Positions 1-8,635 of a DNA stretch of 53,656 nt are shown here, piece after piece; position 1 is the first letter of the stretch; the number at the start of each line of letters is the position of its first letter. Origin of the DNA: an uncultured Bacteroidaceae bacterium (GTDB taxonomy: Bacteria > Bacteroidota > Bacteroidia > Bacteroidales > Bacteroidaceae); contig CAJOEI010000017.1 in the NCBI GenBank assembly GCA_905233465.1, positions 1 to 53,656 on the forward strand, read 5' to 3'. The notes under the pieces are model-generated. The model had not been told where the DNA came from, did not search any database, and saw nothing but the letters and a program-made list of their open reading frames with translations. The translations under genes were made by a program, and so were the position numbers.

Positions 1-144
1 GCTGAAGACGCGACAATCCTTCCTTTCTATATGGGAAAAGCTGAAGGATTTCTCACTGCCATACAGCACCGAGAAATCCTAATGACCGATTTGGGTTTAC
101 AGGTCACCAATCCGCCCCTATTCACCACCAGTTGTCACAACTAA
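1..144 (+). CDS. C-terminal end of an unidentified protein (partial)
   Basis: An open frame enters from the left edge and ends at TAA 142-144, giving 47 residues with sensible composition (includes GKAEGFLTAIQ and LMTDLGLQVTNPPLF). No domain is recognisable in this tail. It is convergent with the sulfatase-fold gene and overlaps its 3' end by 27 bp. The frame could be chance, but it is open across the whole available stretch and its residues look protein-like. The function cannot be called from this fragment. Confidence 0.45.
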   Translation, partial: AEDATILPFYMGKAEGFLTAIQHREILMTDLGLQVTNPPLFTTSCHN

Positions 145-2088
145 CTTGTCGCCATTCATACGACTCATGTACTGTTGGATGATGGCACGCAGCTCGCGTT
201 CCATTGATGCCTGTTCCGGCCGCTGACCAACGATATTGTTATGCAACAGGCTGTCGCTGAGCTGGTATACGGCTCGCGTCTTGTCGGCAACGGGGTCGTA
301 TTGAAGCAGCAACTGGTGCTTGACGTACTGGTATGTTCCCGAAAGATAGTTGACGGCCCAAGTGCTGTCGGGGGGCGTGCTGAAGAGGTCGCAGCCAAAG
401 GCCACGTATGGGCGTTCGCTGCCCAGCAGTCCAAGCACAGACGGCATGATGTCGGTGTGTTGAGCCACGGCGTCAATGATGCCAGGTTGCAGCAGGCGGC
501 CTGACGGGTCGAAAAAGATTATTGGCGAACAGAAGGTGCCAATGTCGGTCTGATAGAAGTCATGGTCGCTGAGGTTGGTGTGGTCGGAAGTGAGCACAAA
601 CAGCGTATGGTCGAACCAAGGCTGTTGTCGTGCCGTGTAGAAGAAGCGACGCAGCGCATGGTCGGTATAGCGTATGCACTTGTGCATCGGTATGCCCTCT
701 TCGGGGAAGGTGTCGCGATACTCTTCCGGTATGCGGAATGGGTGATGGCTGGTAGCTGTGAAGACGGCAGTCATAAATGGTTCTTGCATGTTGCTCATCT
801 CGTGGGCATAATACTGCAGGAATGGCTCGTCCCATATCGCCCACAGTCCGTCGTAATCCTTCTCGCCACGAGTGGCGGGGGATGCATAGAACTCGTCGCG
901 GCCATAGTAGCGGCTGAATCCCGTCTTGCGTGCGAATGCCTGGAAGCCCATTGAACCGTTTTCCGCGCCGTGGAAGAAGGCTGTGGTGTAGCCACGATGC
1001 GAGAGTTCGCCAGCCAACCCACTGACTGTGTTCATAGAAGCCGGAGTGAGCACGAAAGGCTCGACAAACATAGGTATGCCCGACAGGATGCTCGGCATGC
1101 CGTCGATGCTCTTGCGGCCGTTGCAGAAGCTCCATCGGAAGGTGGCGCTCTGTGCTATCAGGCTGTCTACGAAGGGAGTATAGCCTCGGTATGTGCCGCC
1201 TTCGAGGTCGGGATTGAGTGCTCCGATGTACTCGCGTCCGAAGCTCTCGACAATAAGGACAACCACATTTGGGGTGCCGTTGGCCACAGAGTCGCCAAGC
1301 TGTGTTGATGGATGCACAGGGGTGTAGACCGCTTCGAGCTCCTCTTGCGTAGCAAAGTAGGATGGTGTGGCAAAGACATTCTTGCCTATGGTGCGCAACA
1401 GCGAGAATGGCGTATTGAGCACCACGGGAGCCTCTGCCGGCCGCGAGACATACTGTGTGGCGTTGGACACCGTGATGGGCCTCACGGCATGGCTGAGGCC
1501 GCCACGCATGCCGCCGATGCAGAGCACCGCAAAGGCTACCAGCGCCACGATGCGCGTGAGATAGAACCAGACAGGCGAAGTGTAACGCGGTGAGCTGCCG
1601 TCGCGATATGCCTTCCACAACAAAACTATCAGCGCCACACCCGCCAGCACCAGATACCAGTGGCGGAATATCTCTACACCTATGATGCTGGTGAGGTTAC
1701 CCTCGTTGGCAAACTCACTGAATACGGTTGTTGTCGTGCGACGGCCAGTATAGGGAAAGTATGCAGCATCAGCCAAGTTGATGACCACAGCCAGGCTGTT
1801 GAACACCATGAACACCCATCGCGCTGCACGCTGCCATCCGCGGCCGGTGGTCATACGCAGTGGCAGGAGCATCATCACCGCGTAAAGGACATTGGTGTAC
1901 ATGATGGCCGAGGTGTCGAACGTCAGCGCACCGCGAATGATGTCAACAAGCGCATTCTGGCTCCAGAAGCCAGGAAAGGCCGACATATTCTCAGCCCAGT
2001 AAATGATGCGACACAGGGCATAAACCACATAGACGAGCAAGAGGTTGTTCGTCAGCGCAAGGATGGAACGCAAGGATGGGGCTTTCAT
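118..2088 (-). CDS. LTA synthase-like sulfatase-fold membrane phosphotransferase
   Basis: A 656-residue inner-membrane protein. The N-terminal third has about five hydrophobic segments (residues ~10-30, 60-80, 90-110, 145-165, 185-200). A periplasmic alkaline-phosphatase/sulfatase-fold domain follows. Visible metal/active-site landmarks are VVVLIVESFGREYIG, GRKSIDGMPSI (the likely Thr/Ser nucleophile region) and LTSDHTN. The layout matches the LTA synthase / phosphoglycerol or phosphoethanolamine transferase superfamily. In a Gram-negative Bacteroidales a role in modifying LPS or other envelope glycans is more plausible than lipoteichoic acid synthesis (inference). It is last in a minus-strand run after DUF4254 and GT9, 25 bp downstream of the GT9 gene. 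Confidence 0.85.
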   Translation of the reverse strand: MKAPSLRSILALTNNLLLVYVVYALCRIIYWAENMSAFPGFWSQNALVDIIRGALTFDTSAIMYTNVLYAVMMLLPLRMTTGRGWQRAARWVFMVFNSLAVVINLADAAYFPYTGRRTTTTVFSEFANEGNLTSIIGVEIFRHWYLVLAGVALIVLLWKAYRDGSSPRYTSPVWFYLTRIVALVAFAVLCIGGMRGGLSHAVRPITVSNATQYVSRPAEAPVVLNTPFSLLRTIGKNVFATPSYFATQEELEAVYTPVHPSTQLGDSVANGTPNVVVLIVESFGREYIGALNPDLEGGTYRGYTPFVDSLIAQSATFRWSFCNGRKSIDGMPSILSGIPMFVEPFVLTPASMNTVSGLAGELSHRGYTTAFFHGAENGSMGFQAFARKTGFSRYYGRDEFYASPATRGEKDYDGLWAIWDEPFLQYYAHEMSNMQEPFMTAVFTATSHHPFRIPEEYRDTFPEEGIPMHKCIRYTDHALRRFFYTARQQPWFDHTLFVLTSDHTNLSDHDFYQTDIGTFCSPIIFFDPSGRLLQPGIIDAVAQHTDIMPSVLGLLGSERPYVAFGCDLFSTPPDSTWAVNYLSGTYQYVKHQLLLQYDPVADKTRAVYQLSDSLLHNNIVGQRPEQASMERELRAIIQQYMSRMNGDKLVVTTGGE

Positions 2089-2113
2089 AATGAGGGAAAA
2101 GTGAAAGAGTGGC

Positions 2114-3157
2114 TCATCTTTCTATATCTCTGATCTTCTGCACTATCTCCTCCGGCCGTATGCCTCGCATGCAGCGATAGTCGCCATAGCGACAAGGCTT
2201 CTGGCCGTAGATGGAGCATGGACGACAGTCGAGGTCAGTGCGCTGGACGACAGCGTCCTGACTCTGGCCGTAGCCCATGAAGCCACTAAACGGATGTGTT
2301 GCTCCCCACACGCTGACCACGGGCACGGCGGCCAACGACGCCAGATGCATATTGGCAGAATCCATGCTCACCATGACTTGCAGGTGCGATATCAATGCCA
2401 GCTCCTCGGCCATGTTATGGAGCTGTCCGGCCATATTCTCCACACGGGGATAGCGCTGCGCCCACTGCTCGAGCACGTCATGCTCGGCGGGGCCGCCGCC
2501 AAAGAGAAACACTCTTGTATCGGGATTAGCGACAAGCTGTGCCACAACTTGTTCCATCTGCTCAAGCGGATAGATCTTGCCCTCGTGGGCAGCGAATGGT
2601 GCCACGCCCACCCATCTGCGTTCGGGCCGCAGGGAGACATCAAAGTCAGGTAACATAGCTTTCAGGTCGGCACCGCCGGCAGGGAAGAAGCTGTGGAAAT
2701 CCACATCTACTTGTAAGCCAAGCCGACGGAACACGTCGGCATAGCGTTCGAAGACAGGTCGTTGCTGTGTCTTCGTCGTTGCGCTGACAAAGCGGCGTCG
2801 CTCACGGCGGCCTTTATCGATATGCGCCACAGGCACGTGGATTATCCTCAAACGGAACCGCAACCATTGTGTGCGCAGCACGTTGTGCAGGTCGGCGATG
2901 CCTGTCGGATGGAGGGCCATCAGTCGCCGACACAGGCGGTTGAGCCCGCCGATGCCCTTGTGCTTGCCGCTTAGGTCTGCCGTGATGAAGCCAACGTTGG
3001 ACGGCAACAGCTTCGTCAACGGCTTAGCCCACGCACGGCTGACGATGGTGAAACGCACGTCAGGGTTCTGGCGTGCCACAGCATCCACCACCGGCAGCGT
3101 CATCAGCACGTCGCCGATAGCCGAGAATCGAAGTATAATAATGTGTGCCAAGACCAC
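2114..3157 (-). CDS. Glycosyltransferase family 9 (heptosyltransferase-like)
   Basis: About 345 residues with the GT9 hallmarks: N-terminal IIILRFSAIGDVLMTLPVV, a central GVAPFAAHEGKIYP donor-binding region, FLFGGGPAEHDVLEQW, and a C-terminal MVSMDSANMHLASLAAVPVVSVWGATHP. GT9 enzymes add ADP-heptose or related sugars to the LPS inner core on the cytoplasmic face. The C-terminal CRPCSIYGQKPCRYGDYRCM cysteine cluster is common in Bacteroidales members. No ATG is available: GTG at 3157 lies inside a hairpin repeat and TTG at 3151 is the alternative. DUF4254 lies upstream and a sulfatase-fold membrane enzyme downstream, consistent with an envelope-glycan operon. Confidence 0.88.
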   Translation of the reverse strand: MVLAHIIILRFSAIGDVLMTLPVVDAVARQNPDVRFTIVSRAWAKPLTKLLPSNVGFITADLSGKHKGIGGLNRLCRRLMALHPTGIADLHNVLRTQWLRFRLRIIHVPVAHIDKGRRERRRFVSATTKTQQRPVFERYADVFRRLGLQVDVDFHSFFPAGGADLKAMLPDFDVSLRPERRWVGVAPFAAHEGKIYPLEQMEQVVAQLVANPDTRVFLFGGGPAEHDVLEQWAQRYPRVENMAGQLHNMAEELALISHLQVMVSMDSANMHLASLAAVPVVSVWGATHPFSGFMGYGQSQDAVVQRTDLDCRPCSIYGQKPCRYGDYRCMRGIRPEEIVQKIRDIER

Positions 3158-3172
3158 ACGGCCTGCGGCCGT
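3155..3172 (-). repeat. 5'-leader hairpin repeat, copy A
   Basis: Minus-strand ACGGCCGCAGGCCGTGTG: a 6-bp stem (ACGGCC/GGCCGT) with a GCA loop, preceded by AT-rich TTTAAACTTTAAACC units (to about 3200). It lies at the 5' end of the GT9 gene, and the possible GTG start falls inside it. It belongs to the same family as the copies at 11315, 11374, 13741, 13799, 13858, 23000 and 28104. Confidence 0.9.
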
Positions 3173-3206
3173 AGTTTAAAGTTTAAGGTTTAAAGTTTAA
3201 AGTCAG

Positions 3207-3836
3207 TTAAGCTTTCGCCTTCCCATACAGAACTGGATTCGTGGCTGGGTCGTTGTACAACTTCATCTGACGATAGACCTTCATCCATTTGCGACCAGCC
3301 TCGATGTCGTCCAGCAGTTGGTCGATGGCTGTGCTGAGGTCACGTTGTTGTTCGAGCAGGGTGTCGAGTTTCTTCTGGCATGTGGCGCGGTGCTCGGCTG
3401 TAGCCTCGACGCGCTCGGCCTGCTCGCGCATGTGCCATATCTTCAGAGCCAGTATGCTCAGCCTGTCAATGGCCCATGCCGGGCTCTCGGTGTTAATGGT
3501 GGCATCAGCCTGTGGCTTGATATTGAGGTACTTGGTGAAGAAATAGCTGTCTATCTCCTCCACCAAGTCTGTGCGCTGCTGATTGCTGCGGTCGATGCGT
3601 CGCTTCAGCTGCAAGGCCTCGGCAGGGTCAATCTGAGGGTCGCGTATGATGTCCTCCAGATGCCATTGCACAGTGTCTATCCAGCACTTGAGATAGAGAT
3701 CGGACTCGATGCCCGCAGGATAAGGATTCTGTATCGGCGTATCAACGTCGTCAGCAACATGATAGTCAAGTATTGCACGGTCGAAGATGGGACGTGCCAG
3801 TTCGGTGAATGACATAGGGATTTGACAATTTGACAA
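3207..3836 (-). CDS. DUF4254 domain-containing protein
   Basis: A 209-residue soluble, helix-rich protein with no signal peptide. The N-terminal segment (FTELARPIFDRAILDYHVADD), LYLKCWIDTVQWHLEDIIRDP and the mid segment SPAWAIDRLSILALKIWHMREQ are recognisable as the Bacteroidota DUF4254 family. Members are typically encoded beside heptosyltransferase-type GT9 genes, as here. The biochemical role is unknown; neighbourhood suggests a link to LPS core or other envelope glycan assembly (inference). ATG at 3836 is the natural start, and this is the first gene of the minus-strand run ending at 118. Confidence 0.8.
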   Translation of the reverse strand: MSNCQIPMSFTELARPIFDRAILDYHVADDVDTPIQNPYPAGIESDLYLKCWIDTVQWHLEDIIRDPQIDPAEALQLKRRIDRSNQQRTDLVEEIDSYFFTKYLNIKPQADATINTESPAWAIDRLSILALKIWHMREQAERVEATAEHRATCQKKLDTLLEQQRDLSTAIDQLLDDIEAGRKWMKVYRQMKLYNDPATNPVLYGKAKA

Positions 3837-3869
3837 TTTTCAATTGGACGATTAGACGTTTATGAGTTA

Positions 3870-3900
3870 CAAAGTAAACACTTTTTCGTTGTTCCTGCAA
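3870..3900 (-). promoter_or_regulatory. Candidate promoter for the DUF4254-GT9-sulfatase run
   Basis: On the minus strand TTGC (3900-3897), a 19-nt spacer and TTACTTTG (3877-3870) approximate the Bacteroidota TTTG-N19/20-TAnnTTTG promoter. The -7 box is one base off consensus. It lies 34 bp upstream of the ATG at 3836. Confidence 0.4.
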
Positions 3901-3994
3901 GCAATGCGGACATTTTCTTCATTTTCTTGTCCTTTTTACCAACAAACAAAGGTTAAATGTCACTTTCCTTAGCACCCCTTTGCCGAAGATGCGT

Positions 3995-4002
3995 TATTTT
4001 TG
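3995..4002 (+). promoter_or_regulatory. Promoter -7 box upstream of the PL11 gene
   Basis: TATTTTTG matches the Bacteroidota TAnnTTTG -7 element and lies 45 bp upstream of the ATG at 4048. No good -33 TTTG is seen at 19-21 bp. Confidence 0.5.
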
Positions 4003-4047
4003 CACCCACAAAGCGACTAACAAAACTAAAATACAGCAATACACACA

Positions 4048-6222
4048 ATGAGAAGACACATCCTTGCTATGGTGCTCTTGTTGCTGACAGCAACCCCAGC
4101 CTTCCCACAGCGTTTCACCGACAAGCTCGATCGCGGCCTCGTTGCCACGGTGGCTATGAGCGGTTCGGGCAACTTCATCTCGTGGCGCATTCTGCCAGAG
4201 GAATACTACGACGTGACCTACAACCTCTATGCCAACGGCAACCTCATCAAGGGCGGCCTCAAGGTTAGCAACTTCGTCCACACGGGCGGCAACGCCAACA
4301 CCAAGTACCAGGTGGCTGCCGTGGTGCGCGGCGTGGAGGGCGATAAATGCGCCGAGGTCAAGCGCTGGGCGGGCATCTCCAACCTAACCAACGGCGTGAG
4401 CGACAACCCTCACACGGGTTACATAGACATCAACGCCCAGTCCGCCGTGGATCGCGCCGGACAGACCTGCACCAACAACTATGAGTTCAACGACTGCGTA
4501 CCGGCTGACGTCGATGGCGACGGACAGGTGGAACTCATCTGCAAGCGCAACTTCACGGGCGACATCCTCAACGCCTCCAACAAGACCCGCTTCCACCGCA
4601 TCGAGGTCATCAAGCTCGACGGCACACGCCTCTGGTGGATAGACCTCGGCCCCAACATGATGGCCGGCCCCGACGAGCAGTGGGACGCCGTGGCCTACGA
4701 CTGGGACATGGACGGCAAGGCCGAAGTGCTGCTGCGCGGCGCCGACAACATGTACGTCCACACCGCCACGGGTCACGACATAGCTATCGGCAACATGAAC
4801 TACTACGCCCCGCGCACGCAGTACACCTGCGAGGGCGCGGAATACCTATTATATATTAACGGCACCACGGGCGAGCCATACGGCTGGGACGGCACCGCCG
4901 ACAAGTTCACGCCCATGGCCTACCCCCTGAAGCGCTACGAGAGCGGCGAGGCGCAGAACCTCGGCACGTGGGGCAAGGAAGGCGACGGCGGTCACCGCTC
5001 CACCAAGCACTACTTCGGCGCCCCATACCTCGATGGCCAGAAGCCCAGCATCTTCCTCGGACGAGGCTGCTACACACGCCACAAGATGTGCGCCCTCGAC
5101 GTCAACCCCGCTACCCACGCGCTGACGCAGCGCTGGATGTGGACCAACAATCAGGGCTGGAACAGCCCGTGGTACGGCAACGGCTACCATAACTTCGCCA
5201 TTCAGGACGTGGATATGGACGGCCGCGACGAGATTGTCTTCGGCTCAATGGTCATCGACGACAACGGCAAGGGCCTCAGCACCACTGGCCTCGGCCACGG
5301 CGACGCACAGCACTGTTCTGACCTCGACCCCTACCGCTGGGGTCTGGAGCAGTTCGCCTGCAACGAGGACGAGCCCGCCATGAACTACCGCAACGCCACC
5401 ACCTCGCAGATGTACTACCGCATGCAGAGCACTGGCGACGACGGCCGCGCCCTGGCCGGCAACTTCACCAACCGCTATCCCGGCAGCGTGGGCCAGAGCT
5501 CGCAGACGGGCGTCCTCAGCCTCACCGCCGACAAGGTCATCAGCGGGCAGGGCGGCTATGCCCTCAACGCACGCATCTATTGGGATGGCGACCTCTGCGA
5601 GGAGATTCTTGACAGTCCCGGCACCGCCAAGGCCGCAAAGATCGAGAAGCTCGACGGCGGCCGCATCTTCAACTCCGAAGGCCACCTCAACAACGATTCC
5701 AAGAACAACGCTTGCCTCACCGGCGACATCCTTGGCGACTGGCGCGAGGAACTCCTCGTGGCCAACGGCACGGGCATGCGCCTCTACACCACATCTCGAC
5801 CCACCACCTTCCGCATACCATCGCTCTGGTACGACCACGGCTACCGCAACGCTATGCTTTGGGAGACGATAGGCTACAACCAGCCGCCCCACGTGAGCTA
5901 CTTCCTCGGCGAAATGGAAGGCATCACCGCCGCGCCGCCAGCCCTCACCACCACGGGCCGCGTCAGCCTGGCCGACGGCGGCACCATCGGCACTGACCTC
6001 AATGGCCAGCAGGTGCTGGCCTTCGCCAACGCCGACTTCACCGTCAGCATCGCTGAGGGCGCACAGCCCTGGGTGGCCTTCTTCAACGTTCCCGGATGGG
6101 TGCAGGGCAACAACGCCTCGGAGACCAGCGCCACCAAGGCTCCCACCTTCACCACCTACACCTGCACCGTCACGGGCGGCGGCCTTGCCGGAGCCGCACA
6201 CCTCGTCAAGCAGCGAGGGTGA
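4048..6222 (+). CDS. Rhamnogalacturonan lyase, PL11 (5' part of a frameshifted gene)
   Basis: A signal peptide (MRRHILAMVLLLLTATPAFP) is followed by a PL11 rhamnogalacturonan lyase. Typical signatures: LDRGLVATVAMSGSGNFISWRI, NDCVPADVDGDGQVELICK, DWDMDGKAEVLLRGAD, FAIQDVDMDGRDEIVFGSM, LTGDILGDWREELLVANG and LWETIGYNQPPHVSYFLG. The Asp-rich calcium-binding beta-propeller repeats are clear. PL11 enzymes cleave the Rha-GalA backbone of rhamnogalacturonan I by beta-elimination. The frame stops at 6220-6222, but the next frame continues the same protein, and the 4048-8626 span is a multiple of three plus one base. So a single extra base near 6211 is the simplest explanation, either an assembly error or a real mutation. 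A second PL11 gene lies at 46629-48695. Confidence 0.88.
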   Translation: MRRHILAMVLLLLTATPAFPQRFTDKLDRGLVATVAMSGSGNFISWRILPEEYYDVTYNLYANGNLIKGGLKVSNFVHTGGNANTKYQVAAVVRGVEGDKCAEVKRWAGISNLTNGVSDNPHTGYIDINAQSAVDRAGQTCTNNYEFNDCVPADVDGDGQVELICKRNFTGDILNASNKTRFHRIEVIKLDGTRLWWIDLGPNMMAGPDEQWDAVAYDWDMDGKAEVLLRGADNMYVHTATGHDIAIGNMNYYAPRTQYTCEGAEYLLYINGTTGEPYGWDGTADKFTPMAYPLKRYESGEAQNLGTWGKEGDGGHRSTKHYFGAPYLDGQKPSIFLGRGCYTRHKMCALDVNPATHALTQRWMWTNNQGWNSPWYGNGYHNFAIQDVDMDGRDEIVFGSMVIDDNGKGLSTTGLGHGDAQHCSDLDPYRWGLEQFACNEDEPAMNYRNATTSQMYYRMQSTGDDGRALAGNFTNRYPGSVGQSSQTGVLSLTADKVISGQGGYALNARIYWDGDLCEEILDSPGTAKAAKIEKLDGGRIFNSEGHLNNDSKNNACLTGDILGDWREELLVANGTGMRLYTTSRPTTFRIPSLWYDHGYRNAMLWETIGYNQPPHVSYFLGEMEGITAAPPALTTTGRVSLADGGTIGTDLNGQQVLAFANADFTVSIAEGAQPWVAFFNVPGWVQGNNASETSATKAPTFTTYTCTVTGGGLAGAAHLVKQRG

Positions 6223-8626
6223 GCTCCGCCTGCCCGCCGTGGCCATGAATCACACCGCCGGCACCGACGTCTGGGCCGGCACGCTCTCCTTCGACGGCAC
6301 CATGCTGCAGTCCGCCCTCTGGCTCAACCGCCACACAGCCCTCAACAGCAACGGCGGCACCTTCCGCAGCATCAAGGCCGACTACAACGCCACCATACGC
6401 CCCGGAGGCCCCGACAGCCAAGGCACCATCACCACCGATTCCCTCATACTCGGCTTCGGCTCGCGCATGATCTTCGACATCTATGAAAGCGGCACATCCG
6501 CCGACTGTATCACAACACGCATACTCAACATTGAGACCAAGCTCACCGGCAACTGGCTCACCTACGGTCCCAAGTACCTCGCACCCGTCCTCGAGATCGT
6601 CAACCACGGCACGAACATCGCCGACGGCGACTACCTCATCATGGACGGCCTGGAAACCGTGAAGGGCAAGCTCACCGACATCATCATCGAGGGCGCCGGC
6701 ACCACCAAGACCACCTCTCTGCGCCAGGACGGCGACAAGCTCTACCTCGTCATCAGCGGCGTGCGCCAAGCCTCAGACATCGTCTGGACGGGAGCCACGA
6801 GCGCCGACTGGCAGTTTGGCGGCGACGCCAATTTCCGCCTCACCGCCTCCACGGGCGAAGGCGCTCAAGAGAGTTTCGTCAGCGGCGACATCGTGCGCTT
6901 CACCGATGAGAGCACCAAGCTCAACGTAAACATCAAGGGCGATATCGAGGCCGACAGCGTCATCGTCGATTCCAAGAAGAACTACACCTTCAAGGGCACC
7001 GGCTCCCTCGTCGGCGCCACGACCCTCGTCAAGCGCGGCACGGGCAACCTCACCATCCAGACCGACAACACCTACACCGGCGGCACACGCATCAGCGAAG
7101 GCACGCTCACCGTGACCACCCTCAGCAACGCCAACCAGGCCACTGGCAACCTCGGCGGTGTCAACACGGCAGCCAGCAAGTTCGTCATCGAGAACGGAGC
7201 CGTACTCGCCACCAGCGGCGTCGTCACCCAGGGCTCGCCCATGCAGATGGCCGGCGAGGCCGGAGGCGTCATCAACAACGCCGGCGACTTCGTGGTCAAC
7301 AAGGCCATCAGCGGCACCACACTCACCAAGCGCGGCGGCGGATGGATGAAGATGAATATCGCCAGCACCCTGCAGCGACTCGTCGTCGCCGAGGGCACCG
7401 TGCAATGCGTCAACGCCAATAAGGTAGCCAACACCGTAGAGTTCCAGGGCGGCTCGTACCTTGAGAACACTGGCAGCGGCTTCACCCTCTACGTTCCCAA
7501 GGGCAAGAGCGGCAGCTGGAACTCCGTGGATAAAGCCACCTACACCAACAAGGTCACGGGCGAAGGCACACTCACCATCTACTGCTCCGAGATCAAGGGC
7601 AGCGGATGGTTTGCCACACGCACACAGCTCGCCATGGACTTCAGCCAGTTCCAGGGCACCATCAAGGCCACAGGCCGCACCGACGACGAGGGCGCACGCT
7701 GGACTCTCAACACCGCTAAGGGCATGCCCGACGGCACACTCCAGATTGCCGACGGACTCACCGTCCAGAACACTGGCAAGACCTTCGCCATAGGCCGCGT
7801 CGCGGGCGACAAGGGCAGCCTCGGAGGCTACGCCAGCTTCAGCAACAACGGCGGCAGCGGAGCCAACACCTGGCAGATAGGCAACGACACCGACTGGGCG
7901 TGGGGCGGCAAGGTCACAGCAAACTCCATCCTCAACAAGGTCGGCACAGGCAAGGTCACCCTCAAGGGAGCCAGCGACCACAGCGGCGCCACAAACATCA
8001 ATGCCGGTGAAATAAAAATAACAAGCACCGCCACACTCGGCACAGGTGTCCTCACCGTGAAGAACGGAGCCACTCTGTCTGGCGTGACAGCTGCCAACAA
8101 AGACCTCACCAATGCCAGCGTCACCGTGTCCAACGGCGGCACCCTGCTCGTGGGAGCATCAGAAACAGCTACCACAGGTGTCATGCGTTTCAGCGGCAAG
8201 AACGTCACCTTCGCCTCTGGCTCGCATCTGTGTCTGGGCGTAGCCAAGGCGGATGCCGGCACAGCAACTGGAGGAACAAGCTTGCAGAACATCGGTCGTC
8301 TGACAATGAATGCCACAATATCCATATACGTTCCCCACGACCACAACCTCAACGTTGGCGATGTCGTCACACTATGGCAGGCAACATCCGTCAGCGGCAC
8401 GCCGACGCTCGAGAACAAGATCATCCGCGGCGGACTGATGTGGGACGACAGCCAGTTGGCACAAGGCCGCCTCACAGTGGTCGCCAACCCAGACGGGATA
8501 GTAGACACACCTGCCTACACACCTCAGCAGCCCAATGAGATCTATACCATCGACGGACGTCGCATCGCCACGCCGCGTCGCGGACAGGTCGTTGTGGTGC
8601 GCGGCAAGAAAGCGCTGATTAAATAA
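6212..8626 (+). CDS. Autotransporter-type beta-repeat region with C-terminal secretion-type tail (3' part of the frameshifted PL11 gene)
   Basis: Coding continues one base out of frame from about 6212 (SEGELRLPAVAMNHTAG...) for about 800 residues. It contains autotransporter-associated beta-strand repeats rich in Gly/Thr/Asn: LVGATTLVKRGTGNLTIQ, NTYTGGTRISEGTLTVT, LNKVGTGKVTLKG, HSGATNINAGEIKIT. It ends with NEIYTIDGRRI...VVRGKKALIK, a short tail common on Prevotella surface or secreted proteins. Joined to the upstream PL11 it would make about 1,525 residues. The repeats probably form a beta-helix that displays or anchors the lyase (inference). If the frameshift is real, this half has no signal peptide and would not be made as a surface protein. 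Confidence 0.8.
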   Translation, partial: SEGELRLPAVAMNHTAGTDVWAGTLSFDGTMLQSALWLNRHTALNSNGGTFRSIKADYNATIRPGGPDSQGTITTDSLILGFGSRMIFDIYESGTSADCITTRILNIETKLTGNWLTYGPKYLAPVLEIVNHGTNIADGDYLIMDGLETVKGKLTDIIIEGAGTTKTTSLRQDGDKLYLVISGVRQASDIVWTGATSADWQFGGDANFRLTASTGEGAQESFVSGDIVRFTDESTKLNVNIKGDIEADSVIVDSKKNYTFKGTGSLVGATTLVKRGTGNLTIQTDNTYTGGTRISEGTLTVTTLSNANQATGNLGGVNTAASKFVIENGAVLATSGVVTQGSPMQMAGEAGGVINNAGDFVVNKAISGTTLTKRGGGWMKMNIASTLQRLVVAEGTVQCVNANKVANTVEFQGGSYLENTGSGFTLYVPKGKSGSWNSVDKATYTNKVTGEGTLTIYCSEIKGSGWFATRTQLAMDFSQFQGTIKATGRTDDEGARWTLNTAKGMPDGTLQIADGLTVQNTGKTFAIGRVAGDKGSLGGYASFSNNGGSGANTWQIGNDTDWAWGGKVTANSILNKVGTGKVTLKGASDHSGATNINAGEIKITSTATLGTGVLTVKNGATLSGVTAANKDLTNASVTVSNGGTLLVGASETATTGVMRFSGKNVTFASGSHLCLGVAKADAGTATGGTSLQNIGRLTMNATISIYVPHDHNLNVGDVVTLWQATSVSGTPTLENKIIRGGLMWDDSQLAQGRLTVVANPDGIVDTPAYTPQQPNEIYTIDGRRIATPRRGQVVVVRGKKALIK

Positions 8627-8635
8627 CACATCAAC

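Noticed and set aside
6205..6222. Programmed +1 frameshift (prfB-like) in the PL11 gene
   Set aside because: No slippery CTT TGA-type site or upstream Shine-Dalgarno-like stimulator is visible; a simple indel explains the data.
5245..7981. Long minus-strand frames (5245-6246 and 6773-7981) opposite the PL11/beta-repeat gene
   Set aside because: Gly/Ala/Val-rich antisense shadows of GC-rich coding DNA without motifs.
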